Assembly: GCF_012641075.1 (NCBI RefSeq)
Contig: NZ_JAAXLJ010000011.1
Coordinates: 1-64,000 of the forward strand
Reading direction: 5' to 3'
Length of the DNA: 64,000 nucleotides
Source: Secundilactobacillus angelensis
GTDB taxonomy: Bacteria; Bacillota; Bacilli; Lactobacillales; Lactobacillaceae
Shown: positions 33,419 through 42,006 of the stretch, in pieces
How the letters are laid out: each line of letters opens with the position of its first letter
How positions within the stretch are numbered: the first letter of the stretch is position 1
Notes under the pieces: model-generated
The model's database searches: none
What the model saw: only the letters and a program-made list of their open reading frames with translations
What the model was told of the DNA's origin: nothing
Program-made: the position numbers and the translations under genes

Positions 33419-33421
33419 CAC

Positions 33422-33455
33422 AAAAAGGAGTTCTCGAGGGCGAGAACTCCTTTTG
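33422..33455. terminator. Bidirectional terminator between pepC and hom
   Basis: AAAAAGGAGTTCTCG and CGAGAACTCCTTTT form a tight stem in the 42-nt gap between two convergent genes. Confidence 0.92.
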
Positions 33456-33460
33456 ATTTG

Positions 33461-34738
33461 TTATAAAACTTTATAAGCTGCTAATAGTGACATGGTATTG
33501 ATTTTGCTTAAGTGGGATTTTAAATCATTTAGCTGTTTTTTTGACATTTCATGAGTAATAATGACAACTCGTGCTGTTTGATCATCATTTTTAGTTTGAA
33601 CGATTTGACTAAAACTGGCGCCAATCTGAGTCATGATTTGGGTAAATTGCAGCATCTGACCAGGAGCATCCAGCATTTTAAGCGATAAGTAGTAGGGATA
33701 AATCACGTTGTTGGGGTCAACCTTGCCAACCTTACTTTGATAATTATTGAAGCCGTTACCGGTGGTCCCCAAGACGATGTTTTTAGTGACTGAAACAATG
33801 TCACTTAACACGCTATTGGCAGTTGGTAGACCACCAGCACCAGGGCCGTAAAAGAGGGTCTCACCAACGGCTTCACCAGTGACCATGACGGCGTTGTTTT
33901 CGTTATTGATGGTTGCTAGCGGATGATCTTGTGGTACCAATACTGGCCCGACTTCGGTAAAGACGCCATCATCGATTCGGCGCGAAATTCCCAGCAGCTT
34001 GATCGTGTAACCAAAAGCGTCTGCTTGCTGAACGTCCTCTTGTTGAATAGTCGAAATACCTTCAACGGACATATTGGATAACTTAATATGGGTCCCATAA
34101 GAAAATTGGCTTAAGATCACCATCTTGTAGGCAGCATCGATGCCTTCTACATCGTTGGTCGGGTCAGATTCCGCGAAGCCCAGTTCCTGAGCCTTCATCA
34201 ACGCTTGATCGTAAGACCAGTGGTTCCGTTGCATTTGAGTCAAAATGAAGTTCGTCGTACCGTTTACGATACCCTTAACTTCCGTAATGTAGTCCGCGGC
34301 GAAACTGGTCACAATTGTTCTTAAAATTGGGATCCCCCCAGCAACGCTTGCTTCGTACATCAGATCACAGTGATTTTGTTTGGCAATCGTGGCTAGGTCT
34401 TCTCCAGCTGAGGCGATTAAATCCTTATTAGCCGTCACCACGTGTTTCTTGGCGTTCAATAATGCCGTGATAACTTCCTTGGCCGGATGAACGCCACCCA
34501 TGACTTCCACCACAATTTTGATTTCCGGATCGTTGATAATCTTGTCAATGTCGTCAGTCACGGTGACACCGGCAGGTACTTCGTTTTGGTGTTTAGCAAC
34601 GTTTTTTACCACAACGGTTTTAATGCTGAGATTTCGACCGGTAATATTTTGTACCTTATCGGAATTTTCAGTCACCATTTTAAGGACACTGCTGCCGACA
34701 GTTCCCAGGCCAACCAGCCCAATTTTAATTTCATCCAT
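33461..34738 (-). CDS. hom: Homoserine dehydrogenase
   Basis: NAD(P)-dependent reduction of aspartate semialdehyde to homoserine, the branch to threonine and methionine. The 425 residues begin with a Rossmann motif (GLVGLGTVGSSVLKM), contain the catalytic domain with KGIVNGTTNFIL near 160 and AESDPTNDVEG near 195, and finish with an ACT domain (about 350-425) for threonine feedback. thrB and thrC are not adjacent. The ATG at 34738 follows GAGGAGAG. Confidence 0.95.
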   Translation of the reverse strand: MDEIKIGLVGLGTVGSSVLKMVTENSDKVQNITGRNLSIKTVVVKNVAKHQNEVPAGVTVTDDIDKIINDPEIKIVVEVMGGVHPAKEVITALLNAKKHVVTANKDLIASAGEDLATIAKQNHCDLMYEASVAGGIPILRTIVTSFAADYITEVKGIVNGTTNFILTQMQRNHWSYDQALMKAQELGFAESDPTNDVEGIDAAYKMVILSQFSYGTHIKLSNMSVEGISTIQQEDVQQADAFGYTIKLLGISRRIDDGVFTEVGPVLVPQDHPLATINNENNAVMVTGEAVGETLFYGPGAGGLPTANSVLSDIVSVTKNIVLGTTGNGFNNYQSKVGKVDPNNVIYPYYLSLKMLDAPGQMLQFTQIMTQIGASFSQIVQTKNDDQTARVVIITHEMSKKQLNDLKSHLSKINTMSLLAAYKVL

Positions 34739-34834
34739 GTGTTTGCCTCTCCTCGTCCAATTCTATACTTGCCAGTATAGCAAATAATATGAGAAGTTTG
34801 TGAAAATTAAAGATAAATTCTCATGAAAAAGCGC

Positions 34835-34868
34835 AAAAACTCACCCAGGTCAATAACCATAGGTGAGT
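34835..34868 (-). terminator. dacA terminator
   Basis: On the minus strand ACTCACCTATGG and the matching GGGTGAGT form a stem followed by TTTTTGC, in the gap after dacA. Confidence 0.75.
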
Positions 34869-34883
34869 AAGTGGCGTACTTGA

Positions 34884-36179
34884 TTAGAAAATTTGTGAAA
34901 AAGCCTTACCAATACCGGCAAATAGTCGGCTAAACCAGTTAGTACCACTGGTATTGCCCTGGTTGCTTGTTATTGGTTTAGAGACGGCTGTTGCTGCCGT
35001 ACCATTCTGGTTCGTGGTACTTGGCAACCCTGTGTGATTAAAACTGGTTGTGGTCACTGCAGCGCCCTTTTTAACGGGGAGTTGGTTGACAATTAATTGA
35101 TTTGACACAGTAATTTTAGACGGATCCTGACCCATGCGGTACCATACTCGGGTCTGTTTCTCAGCGGGGTTCACCGTAACTTTGCGTCCTTCCAAATGAT
35201 AGGTTTTCGGTGATTCAGTGACCGATTTGCTGCGTACCGTTTTATCTAGATGCGTAATTAAACCATTCATTGCAGAGAAAGTACTCTGGCCACCAATGAT
35301 CGTTGCAATGAGCTCGCGGCCGTTGCGCCAGTAAGTGACTGTTAAACACAGGCCAGCGCTTTCGGTATAACCGGTTTTCAGGCCTGTTAAGTGATTACTT
35401 GCCCGGTAGTAATAACCAGGCTTCAATAGAGAGTTGGTGTTAACCAGGGTTTGATTAGCCAACTTATACGTGGCTTTATTACTCCATTGATTAATCTGCG
35501 GATATGCCTTGATCAGATGTTGAGCAACTATACTAATCGCCTTTGCGCTGACCATATTTTGTGCTTTGTCAGGGGTCCCTGACAGTTGGTAGCCGTAGTG
35601 TTTGAGATCAGTGTTATCTAGCCCGGAACTGCTGACAAAATTCGCATCAATTCCCCAATCCTTGGCCTGATTATTCATCATGGCAATAAATTTGGCGTTA
35701 TCACCATGGGCTACCACTTTACCTAGGGCAATGGCAGCTGAATTAGATGAAGCGATTAACGCAGCGCGATAAAGGTCCTTGACAGTATACTGGTTAGAAC
35801 GCTTAATTTTAAATGACCCTAGGGCATAGCTTTTACTCATTTTAATCAGTTGTTTATCTACTGGGACTTTATCGTTCCAGTTGAGCTGGTGATGTTTGAT
35901 AGCTTGAGTAGTTAAGTACAGCGTCATCATCTTAGATAGGCTGGCAATGGGCAACTGCTTATCTGCATGATTTTCATATAGTGTTTGGCCACTCTTAGCG
36001 TCCATCACATAAGCCGATTTGACCTTCGTATAGTTGGACATTCGGGTGTCTTTTTTACTTTTTGCAAAAGCTGGGTTAGCTGGTGCAAATACCAATAGCG
36101 CACAAATAAGTGTGATCAGGAAATTTGAAGCACGCCTTTTTTTATAAGTATTTAAGATTACAGTTACACCTCCATACAC
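34884..36179 (-). CDS. dacA: D-alanyl-D-alanine carboxypeptidase (PBP5-like, S11)
   Basis: Trims the terminal D-Ala from peptidoglycan stem peptides at the outer membrane face. Features: signal peptide (NTYKKRRASNFLITLI, cleavage after NPAFA), SxxK motif ASLSKMM, SxN motif ASSNSAAIA, KTG motif LKTGYTESAG, a PBP5 C-terminal beta domain, a Thr/Asn-rich linker and an amphipathic C-terminal helix for membrane contact. The start is a puzzle. A GGAGGT ribosome-binding site at 36173-36168 is followed, 9 nt later and in frame, by ATC (36158), not ATG, GTG or TTG. The nearest ordinary start, GTG at 36179, lies upstream of that site. An extended -10 TGCTATACT lies at 36200-36192. Confidence 0.9.
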   Translation of the reverse strand: MYGGVTVILNTYKKRRASNFLITLICALLVFAPANPAFAKSKKDTRMSNYTKVKSAYVMDAKSGQTLYENHADKQLPIASLSKMMTLYLTTQAIKHHQLNWNDKVPVDKQLIKMSKSYALGSFKIKRSNQYTVKDLYRAALIASSNSAAIALGKVVAHGDNAKFIAMMNNQAKDWGIDANFVSSSGLDNTDLKHYGYQLSGTPDKAQNMVSAKAISIVAQHLIKAYPQINQWSNKATYKLANQTLVNTNSLLKPGYYYRASNHLTGLKTGYTESAGLCLTVTYWRNGRELIATIIGGQSTFSAMNGLITHLDKTVRSKSVTESPKTYHLEGRKVTVNPAEKQTRVWYRMGQDPSKITVSNQLIVNQLPVKKGAAVTTTSFNHTGLPSTTNQNGTAATAVSKPITSNQGNTSGTNWFSRLFAGIGKAFSQIF

Positions 36180-36224
36180 AAAACTGAGATTAGTATAGCA
36201 GAAAATGACCCTGGAAAGAGTCAA

Positions 36225-36636
36225 AGAAAGAGTTAAATTGTGGCTGAGACAGTTATAGTCGATTATCCGACCTGAAATATTTATTTCGTATCATTATTAT
36301 AAATTAAAAATTATTAATCAGAATACTCACAAAAAACGACCGTCATTGGGCGGTCGCTTCTGGGAATATTCTAGTAAACCGTAAATAAAGCGGTAAATAG
36401 AATATAGATTGGTTATTAGGTTATTTGGTATGCAGTAACTATAATCCCAAATAAGTTGATTTTCAACTATTTTGGAGCGAATTTTGTCTTAAATAGACAC
36501 CATAATTATTGATTATAAGTATAAATTTATTTTAGCCATTTATAATATATAATGTAACCTGATTTCCTTAATACTGTCTTCTATACAAATTAATGCTATA
36601 ATTTTCTCTATGAAATATGAGGGGGCAGATTCTTAA
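36225..36636. other. Intergenic region between dacA and the acetyltransferase
   Basis: AT-rich with no supported gene. It contains a short hairpin CGACCG/CGGTCG (36337-36356) and, near its right end, TATAAT-like sequences (TGCTATAATTTT near 36593-36604) that probably start the acetyltransferase transcript. Confidence 0.5.
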
Positions 36637-37056
36637 GTGAAAGTAAGACCGATGAAGTCAGGAGACCGGCAAGCGGTGGCAACAATTTATTTGCGTGACC
36701 GACAACTGGATTTTCCATGGGTGGCTAAACCAGACATTGCCGACTTTGATCGCGATTCGCGTGGTGAGAGGGTACTTGTAGCTGAAATTGATGGTCAAAT
36801 CGCAGGCTTCGCTAGCCTGATGCGAGTCATGGATTTCATCCACCTGCTGTTCGTGGCGCCCGCATTTCAACATCAAGGTGTTGGTCATGCGTTGATTGAG
36901 GCAATGCGGCAAGAAGCTGTGGGGACCTTAACGTTAAAGTGTGTGATTAGGAATGAAGAGGCCTTGAAGTTTTATGCCCACGAAGGGTTTGCTATTAAGC
37001 GAGAAGATAGGTTTGCCGTGCCAGCGAATTACACGCTAGTTGATACATTAAACTAA
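36637..37056 (+). CDS. GNAT family N-acetyltransferase
   Basis: Transfers an acetyl group from acetyl-CoA to an unknown amine. The 139 residues show the GNAT core: MKVRPMKSGDRQAVATIY, an AEIDGQIAGFASLM strand, the acetyl-CoA loop HLLFVAPAFQHQGVGHALI (Q/R-x-x-G-x-G/A pattern) and a C-terminal LKCVIRNEEALKFYAHEGF. The start is a GTG at 36637 after GAGGGGGCAG. It is a single gene with its own terminator. Confidence 0.88.
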   Translation: MKVRPMKSGDRQAVATIYLRDRQLDFPWVAKPDIADFDRDSRGERVLVAEIDGQIAGFASLMRVMDFIHLLFVAPAFQHQGVGHALIEAMRQEAVGTLTLKCVIRNEEALKFYAHEGFAIKREDRFAVPANYTLVDTLN

Positions 37057-37074
37057 AAGTAATCAAAAATAGAG

Positions 37075-37120
37075 ATAGCGGTTGATTCCTCATTGGGAAC
37101 CAACCGCTATTTTGGTTTTT
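37075..37120 (+). terminator. Terminator after the acetyltransferase
   Basis: ATAGCGGTTG/CAACCGCTAT stem followed by TTTTGGTTTTT. Confidence 0.88.
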
Positions 37121-37128
37121 GATTAACG

Positions 37129-37443
37129 TTACAGTTGCTTGGGAGCTGCCGGTTCAAAGTTGCGGTAACCACCGTCATGTTGATAATGGTGACGATGATG
37201 GCCGTGACCACGACCATGCGGATGACCACTTTGAAGCTGTAGTTCTAACTGCTTGGTTTTTTCGCGTTCGATTTGGAGCTTCTTCTTATAGATGTTAGTT
37301 TTTACATGACCATGAATCAACAGTGCTAACGGAATCATTTGAATTGCTAACCCAGCCGGAATTAGCCAAGGATTTTCCTTTACAAATTCGGCCCGCTGGT
37401 TGGCGAGTTTTGCGAAATCAACAGTAACCGTTTTCTTTGCCAT
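37129..37443 (-). CDS. Small membrane protein with His-rich tail, unknown function
   Basis: From the ATG at 37443 (AAAGGAG upstream) it has 104 residues: a cytoplasmic or peripheral start MAKKTVTVDFAKLA, one membrane segment (about 28-48, WLIPAGLAIQMIPLALLI), a charged coiled-coil-like stretch (KKKLQIEREKTKQLELQLQ), and a C-terminal tail with many His and Gly residues (HPHGRGHGHHRHHYQHDGG). The tail could bind divalent metals, but this is only inferred from composition. No family recognised. Confidence 0.65.
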   Translation of the reverse strand: MAKKTVTVDFAKLANQRAEFVKENPWLIPAGLAIQMIPLALLIHGHVKTNIYKKKLQIEREKTKQLELQLQSGHPHGRGHGHHRHHYQHDGGYRNFEPAAPKQL

Positions 37444-37513
37444 AAAAACCACACTCCTTTCTCCTTATCATACCGTAAAGTGTATCGAATTGCAGTGAGT
37501 AACACTGAAAAAT

Positions 37514-38347
37514 TTAGCCGCGGTACTGCATGGCCAGTTGGCGATAATAATTAAGTGATTGCGGGTCAAGGCGAAGCTTTTCGCTGAGCTGTTGATCAGT
37601 TAGGCGAGGGTGTTGTAGTAGGAAGTCCAGAATTGCACTTTGGTAAAGGCGAGTTGGCGTTAAAGAGAACCCTAATAATTTTTCATCAGGTTTCAAATAC
37701 TTGTGCAGTCCGGCAGCTGTTAGGTGAGGGTCACCATCAAGGCGCTGTTTTAAAAAGAGGTCCCGACTGTGCTGACGTTCTTGTAAAGGTTCAATGAACC
37801 GTTGATATTCCTGCCAAAAAGCCTGCTCGTGAGTTTTGAAGTTCTGGATGTCCAATTGCTGATTAAAGCCTGGTGTCAAAAACTCCGAGATAGTGTAAAA
37901 GTGGCTAGACAGCAGCAGTGTCAGGCGAGTATAAACTGCCAGTTGCTGATTAGCCAAAATACTTGGCATGAGATGCAGCCATTTAGTAGTGGGCGCTTTT
38001 AAATCATCGTGTGATTTACCTTTTAGTGTCAGTGTTGGGTAGTGGGTAATCAGGTCGTGAGTAAAGAGGTACTTAAAGTAGATGTTGATGTGTGACAGCA
38101 TCTTATTGTAAGTGCCGTTGGTTACTTGGCGTTGGTTGACCAGCATTGCTAGGTACTGCTCGACATCACGATCCAGCAGTGTAGCGACACGATGGTCAGC
38201 TTGATATCCTACGTTAAAATTGCTGAGAAAGCTAAATAAGTCAGTGAGAACAGAACGATATTCGACAATGGTAGGCTGGGCTAGTTCTTGTCGATGAAGG
38301 TAAGCTTCAAATACTTCTTGGTACGGATAAGCGTTGGTGTGTCCCAT
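37514..38347 (-). CDS. XerC/D-like tyrosine recombinase, catalytic domain degenerate
   Basis: 277 residues with the N-terminal SAM-like core-binding domain of tyrosine recombinases (about 5-110; EVFEAYLHRQELAQPTIVEY and the following helices). The C-terminal half follows the integrase fold by pattern only. The first Arg region reads YTRLTLLLSSHFYTISE, the HxLRH box is replaced by SLTPTRLYQ, and the region of the active Tyr reads LDPQSLNYYRQL. His and the Arg-His-Arg set of an active enzyme are not visible, so it is probably not a working recombinase. Comparable inactive Xer-like proteins exist in Firmicutes. The ATG at 38347 follows GGAGG. Confidence 0.65.
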   Translation of the reverse strand: MGHTNAYPYQEVFEAYLHRQELAQPTIVEYRSVLTDLFSFLSNFNVGYQADHRVATLLDRDVEQYLAMLVNQRQVTNGTYNKMLSHINIYFKYLFTHDLITHYPTLTLKGKSHDDLKAPTTKWLHLMPSILANQQLAVYTRLTLLLSSHFYTISEFLTPGFNQQLDIQNFKTHEQAFWQEYQRFIEPLQERQHSRDLFLKQRLDGDPHLTAAGLHKYLKPDEKLLGFSLTPTRLYQSAILDFLLQHPRLTDQQLSEKLRLDPQSLNYYRQLAMQYRG

Positions 38348-38388
38348 GGTCCAGCCTCCTTGAATTTACTTTAAATTGATTATACGAA

Positions 38389-38432
38389 AAAACCCGTGGG
38401 ATAGCGAGTAGACTGCTATCATACGGGTTTTG
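38389..38432 (-). terminator. Terminator of the lipoprotein gene
   Basis: AAAACCCGT and ACGGGTTTT flank an inner GATAGC/GCTATC stem, giving T tracts on the minus strand. Confidence 0.88.
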
Positions 38433-38450
38433 TGTTATAAGATCCTGAAG

Positions 38451-39002
38451 CTAGTTTGTTTCAACAAAGACGACGTTAGTTTTATCCATATCGACATCAC
38501 GAGTAGCGTGATAGCCGCTAAGGTGCAACTTAGTCGCCTTATTAGTTCCCTTGGTTGTGTCTTTGATCGTGACGGTTTGAGTCATATCAATACCCGACAA
38601 CTTACCAGAAAGCTTAATTAGGGTTTGGTTTTGTTTGTTTGTGGTGAAAGTGTACTTTACAGTACCTTCCTTGTTCAAAGCCTTGGCGTTTTTAGCTGCA
38701 CTATATGATTTGTAAAATTTATCGACATTGTACATGGTTGCCTTACCAGAACTTTTATCAAACGCGATTGCTTCAAGACCAGAATTGCTCTTGTGATTGA
38801 TCTTTCCTGCCAAGTACCAGAATCCGTCCCCTGATAAAATGGTTGACTTGACGTCTGTGTGCTTGGTAGTTGCGGGTTCGTTTTTAAAACTAGCTTGCTC
38901 GTTGGATTTATTATTAGAAGATTTACTGCCGCACGCGGTTAAAAAGATGGCTAAAACTGCGACGAGACTCAGTAACATGACCTTTGTTCGGGATGTTTTC
39001 AT
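38451..39002 (-). CDS. Lipoprotein of unknown function
   Basis: Surface lipoprotein of 183 residues. Its signal peptide has a basic start (MKTSRTK), a hydrophobic core and lipobox LTAC with lipidated Cys at about 24, followed by a Ser/Asn-rich spacer and a beta-rich domain. A hint of repeated structure is seen in KATMYNVDKFYKSY and in VTIKDTTKGTNKATKLHL. No family recognised. The gene has its own terminator and an AGGTGA-type site. Confidence 0.8.
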   Translation of the reverse strand: MKTSRTKVMLLSLVAVLAIFLTACGSKSSNNKSNEQASFKNEPATTKHTDVKSTILSGDGFWYLAGKINHKSNSGLEAIAFDKSSGKATMYNVDKFYKSYSAAKNAKALNKEGTVKYTFTTNKQNQTLIKLSGKLSGIDMTQTVTIKDTTKGTNKATKLHLSGYHATRDVDMDKTNVVFVETN

Positions 39003-39337
39003 TACTAATCACCTCATTATTATGTGAATCGAGTATAGCAGTGGAAGGAGTGGTAACGCAAGTATTTGAGGCAGAGTTAAGAATTTCCAAAGAAAATAAG
39101 ACGATACCACCGGATCCTAAAACCCCGTTAACAAATATTCAAGGATATAACACAGGCAAAGTTTCCCATTTTTTTAAAAAAATTAGCAAAAACTGAGAAA
39201 CATAACTTAAATTACATATTGTATAATGTGGGCATGGAATGGGGATAACATTCGTAAGCGTGATAATATGGTTAATCACGTTAATTATTTGGCAATCGTT
39301 ATGGGGAATTTATTTGAAATGAAGGGAAGGATCTTTA
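39003..39337. other. Intergenic region with the AP2-gene promoter and long leader
   Basis: No gene supported. A TATAAT -10 at about 39222 (TTGTATAATGTGG) implies a leader of about 110 nt before the AP2 gene. The leader contains a hairpin CGTGAT/ATCACG near 39259-39280. Confidence 0.5.
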
Positions 39338-39811
39338 ATGAGTCATTGTATTGATTTAACAGATCAGCGATTTGGCCGGCTTAAAGTAGAAAAGCGGGCA
39401 AAAATAGTCGCGCGGAATGGAAATGTTTGCTGGCAATGTCTTTGTGATTGCGGTAATCGGGTAGTTGTTGAAGGCTATGCACTGCGAAAGGGAATCACTC
39501 GTAGCTGCGGATGCCTAAGACGTGAAGTTTCCCGAAAAAATGCCCGTCATAACGAGAGTTTCATCAATGCGCAAGGGGGCGCACTCGTAAATAAAAATGG
39601 CATTGGCTATTCATCATTGATTAAGTCTAAGCGTAATCGGACGGGCGTTATTGGCGTGTCATTTGATAAGAAATCAGGCACTTATATTGCCCGATTAATG
39701 TATCATGGAAGGTACGTTTTAAACCAAGCCACCCGTTCCTTTGATGAAGCTGTTGAATTGCGCCATAAAGCAGAGCAAGAGTACTTTAATGCTAAAAAAG
39801 TGAGTGACTAA
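39338..39811 (+). CDS. Zinc-ribbon plus AP2-domain DNA-binding protein (phage/homing-endonuclease type)
   Basis: 157 residues. The N-terminal segment DLTDQRFGRLKVEKRA with the following WQCLCDCGN and SCGCL Cys groups matches the zinc-ribbon-like module found ahead of HNH and AP2 domains in phage and homing endonuclease proteins. The C-terminal part (about 108-155) is a bacterial AP2 domain: RTGVIGVSFDKKSGTYIARL, then SFDEAVELRHKAE. No HNH nuclease motif is present, so it is a DNA-binding remnant or a domesticated regulator. The ATG follows GAAGGGAAGG. No other phage genes are nearby. Confidence 0.78.
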   Translation: MSHCIDLTDQRFGRLKVEKRAKIVARNGNVCWQCLCDCGNRVVVEGYALRKGITRSCGCLRREVSRKNARHNESFINAQGGALVNKNGIGYSSLIKSKRNRTGVIGVSFDKKSGTYIARLMYHGRYVLNQATRSFDEAVELRHKAEQEYFNAKKVSD

Positions 39812-39817
39812 CTTAAC

Positions 39818-39854
39818 GCTCATCGTATCGATCAATGATGCGATGAGCTTTTTT
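39818..39854 (+). terminator. Terminator of the AP2 gene
   Basis: GCTCATCG/CGATGAGC stem with an inner TATCGATC-like loop, followed by six T. Confidence 0.88.
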
Positions 39855-39865
39855 GGGGGCTGGAA

Positions 39866-39894
39866 CGAACATACGTTCAATGATAAACTATAAT
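39866..39894 (+). promoter_or_regulatory. LexA-type SOS box over the nuclease promoter
   Basis: CGAACATACGTTCA (39866-39879) fits the Gram-positive LexA (DinR) consensus CGAACRNRYGTTYC at all but the last base. It covers the -35 region of a promoter with TATAAT at 39889-39894, 26 nt before the nuclease ATG. Confidence 0.75.
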
Positions 39895-39919
39895 CATTAG
39901 ATATTGAGGGGGAAATAAG

Positions 39920-40768
39920 ATGCCAAGACGGCGACGAACACGCAGGAATGATTCATTTTTTACTTGGCTAGTCATCGCTGTGGCGATCATCGCGGGGATT
40001 TCAGCCACGGGAACTGGGAATCGTTCCAATTCGGATTCCGTTGGTTCTGACAGCAGTTCCACAACGCTACAGAAAAAAGCGAGTTCAGTGATTCAATCCT
40101 TTAAGGGGAATGAGAATAATCGTCCAGATACCAAACCTCACGCTGATGGGCAAACTCAGGCAAATAGCACAACGCAATTAGCAGAATTAACTTATCAGGG
40201 ACAACAGGTCGTCAAAGTTAATCATGGCGTGCCGACGTTTACCAAAGCTGACTTAAGCACGGCTAAAGGACCGTGGCAGGTCTATCATAATTTAGATCAG
40301 TACAACCGGGTCACTGGAGCTGATGCGTTATTAGCAAAGTCGTTGATGCCTCGTTCTCAGCGTGAGCCGTTATATGTGGACCCCACTGGCTGGCATAATA
40401 AACGGTTTACTTATCAGGGGAAGACAGACTGGCTTTATAATCGAAGCCACTTGATTGGTTATCAGTTTACCGGGCAGAACAATAACCCTAAGAATTTGAT
40501 GACCGGGACACGATCCCTGAATTCACCTGGAATGGAAGACTATGAAACCGAAGTTGCTACCTACCTGAAGCTAAGCCCGACAAATTACGTGAGGTATCGG
40601 GTTACGCCCGTGTTCCGCGGTAATGAACTGCTGGCAAGAGGCGTTCAAATGCAGGCGCAATCGATAGGCAACAATGCCATTAGATTTAATATCTACATTT
40701 TTAACGTTCAGCCCGGAGCTAAGATTGACTATTCAACTGGACGCTCAGTGGTCACGCATGCTAATTAG
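39920..40768 (+). CDS. DNA/RNA non-specific endonuclease (EndA/NucA type), membrane-anchored or secreted
   Basis: 282 residues: a basic start (MPRRRRTRRN), one hydrophobic signal-anchor (about 12-30), a Ser/Asn-rich stalk, and a beta-beta-alpha-metal nuclease domain. The active site is the NRSHLIGYQF motif, corresponding to the DRGH/DRSH box with the general-base His, and the metal-binding Asn is in the following QNNNPKNLMTGTR. In streptococci EndA cuts DNA at the cell surface during uptake; in lactobacilli the role is unclear. The promoter is overlapped by a LexA-type box, suggesting DNA-damage induction. The ATG follows GAGGGGG. Confidence 0.88.
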   Translation: MPRRRRTRRNDSFFTWLVIAVAIIAGISATGTGNRSNSDSVGSDSSSTTLQKKASSVIQSFKGNENNRPDTKPHADGQTQANSTTQLAELTYQGQQVVKVNHGVPTFTKADLSTAKGPWQVYHNLDQYNRVTGADALLAKSLMPRSQREPLYVDPTGWHNKRFTYQGKTDWLYNRSHLIGYQFTGQNNNPKNLMTGTRSLNSPGMEDYETEVATYLKLSPTNYVRYRVTPVFRGNELLARGVQMQAQSIGNNAIRFNIYIFNVQPGAKIDYSTGRSVVTHAN

Positions 40769-40888
40769 AGTGGTTTTTTTCACAAAATAATTAAAAAAGT
40801 TTTAAGATTTTATTGAGCAAAGAACCCCTTTTGTCTTATTATAGATACGTATGTTTTTAAAAGTGTCTTAATTTTTGGGGGGAACAAC

Positions 40889-41995
40889 GTGAAAAGGTTA
40901 ATTTTAGGGGTGATGAGTTTTGTGGTGTGCATGATTTTGGGACAATCTCTTGTCGCAAACGCCTCGGTTAAGGTATACCATCAACGCTCTACTGCGTTGA
41001 TCAATCATCCATCCAGTCTACGAGGACTTAATAATTCAAAAGTTAAATACGTCAAAGTACCAAGAAGATATACCCATATGCGTAAGTCTCATGATAGCAA
41101 TAAGATAAAGGCGATTCATGGTAACAAGGTCACTTTCAAGACCCGCTTTTTGCTTCCAGACCCAGGTAAGGGCCACCAACACTGGGGTAATCCGCAATCT
41201 ATCGCGGTTTCTAAGAGTGGTTATATGTATATTGTTTATTGCCCAAAGAACGCCCGAAATAAGGGTCGAATCGTTCGCTATGATATGAAGCGGCTCAGTC
41301 AAATAGGGGTGACGAAGGACCCTAAATTACTGCAGTCAGTTTACGTCAAACATAACGGTAAATATTCGGCTAAACAAAAAGACATTCAGCGAGCTATTAA
41401 AGCTGGTGGTATTTTTGATACAGGTCATGGGCAGTCGCTGGCTTATAATTTAAAGAGTCATGCGTTATATATGTGGCGGGATGACAAGACTAAGTCAGGT
41501 GCGCCTGCATCCACTAGTGGCTATATCGAGCATATTAGCACTAAGACATTGAAGCCAGATCGGGCAATTAGTTTCCACCTAGTGTCACATGGCTTTATTC
41601 ATGGTGGTAACGTTTTAGCCTTTGATAAGTACGGCAATGCCTATTTTTGGAGCAACCCTGGTAACGGCGTCAATTTGTATAAGGGTAAAATTTCTAAACA
41701 TCACGTAATTTTTAGAAGAACGGATCAAATTTTCCGGCATCTGCCTGGGACACACGTTCAAAGTATGGGCTATAATCCGAAGCGTGGTCGACTTTACTTA
41801 GTTGCTGATGATTCTGTCGCCAGTTTTCCCGCGAAACGACTAAAGGGTCACGGCTCTTTAACGAATCATTCGTTCAATTGGTCAGAACTGTCCCCGAAGC
41901 GAGAAACTGAAGGGCTCACTTTCGATGGCAGCGGTCATGGGTACCTTTTAACTAATCACAGTCCGGAAGTGTTACTTTCAACGACGGTTTATTAA
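40889..41995 (+). CDS. Secreted protein of unknown function, lactobacillar type
   Basis: 368 residues starting with a GTG at 40889 after GGGGGGAAC. A clear signal peptide (MKRLILGVMSFVVCMILG, cleavage about ANA-SV) is followed by a basic, His/Lys-rich mature protein. Recurrent short strands such as NPQSIAVSKSGYMYIVY, GQSLAYNLKSHALYMW, GGNVLAFDKYGNAYFW and VQSMGYNPKRGRLYLV have propeller-blade spacing, so a beta-propeller fold is plausible. No catalytic motif is seen. A promoter TTGAGC, 18-nt spacer, TATTAT lies in 40812-40842. It converges on repeat A3. Confidence 0.78.
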   Translation: MKRLILGVMSFVVCMILGQSLVANASVKVYHQRSTALINHPSSLRGLNNSKVKYVKVPRRYTHMRKSHDSNKIKAIHGNKVTFKTRFLLPDPGKGHQHWGNPQSIAVSKSGYMYIVYCPKNARNKGRIVRYDMKRLSQIGVTKDPKLLQSVYVKHNGKYSAKQKDIQRAIKAGGIFDTGHGQSLAYNLKSHALYMWRDDKTKSGAPASTSGYIEHISTKTLKPDRAISFHLVSHGFIHGGNVLAFDKYGNAYFWSNPGNGVNLYKGKISKHHVIFRRTDQIFRHLPGTHVQSMGYNPKRGRLYLVADDSVASFPAKRLKGHGSLTNHSFNWSELSPKRETEGLTFDGSGHGYLLTNHSPEVLLSTTVY

Positions 41996-42006
41996 CGATA
42001 AGAAAT

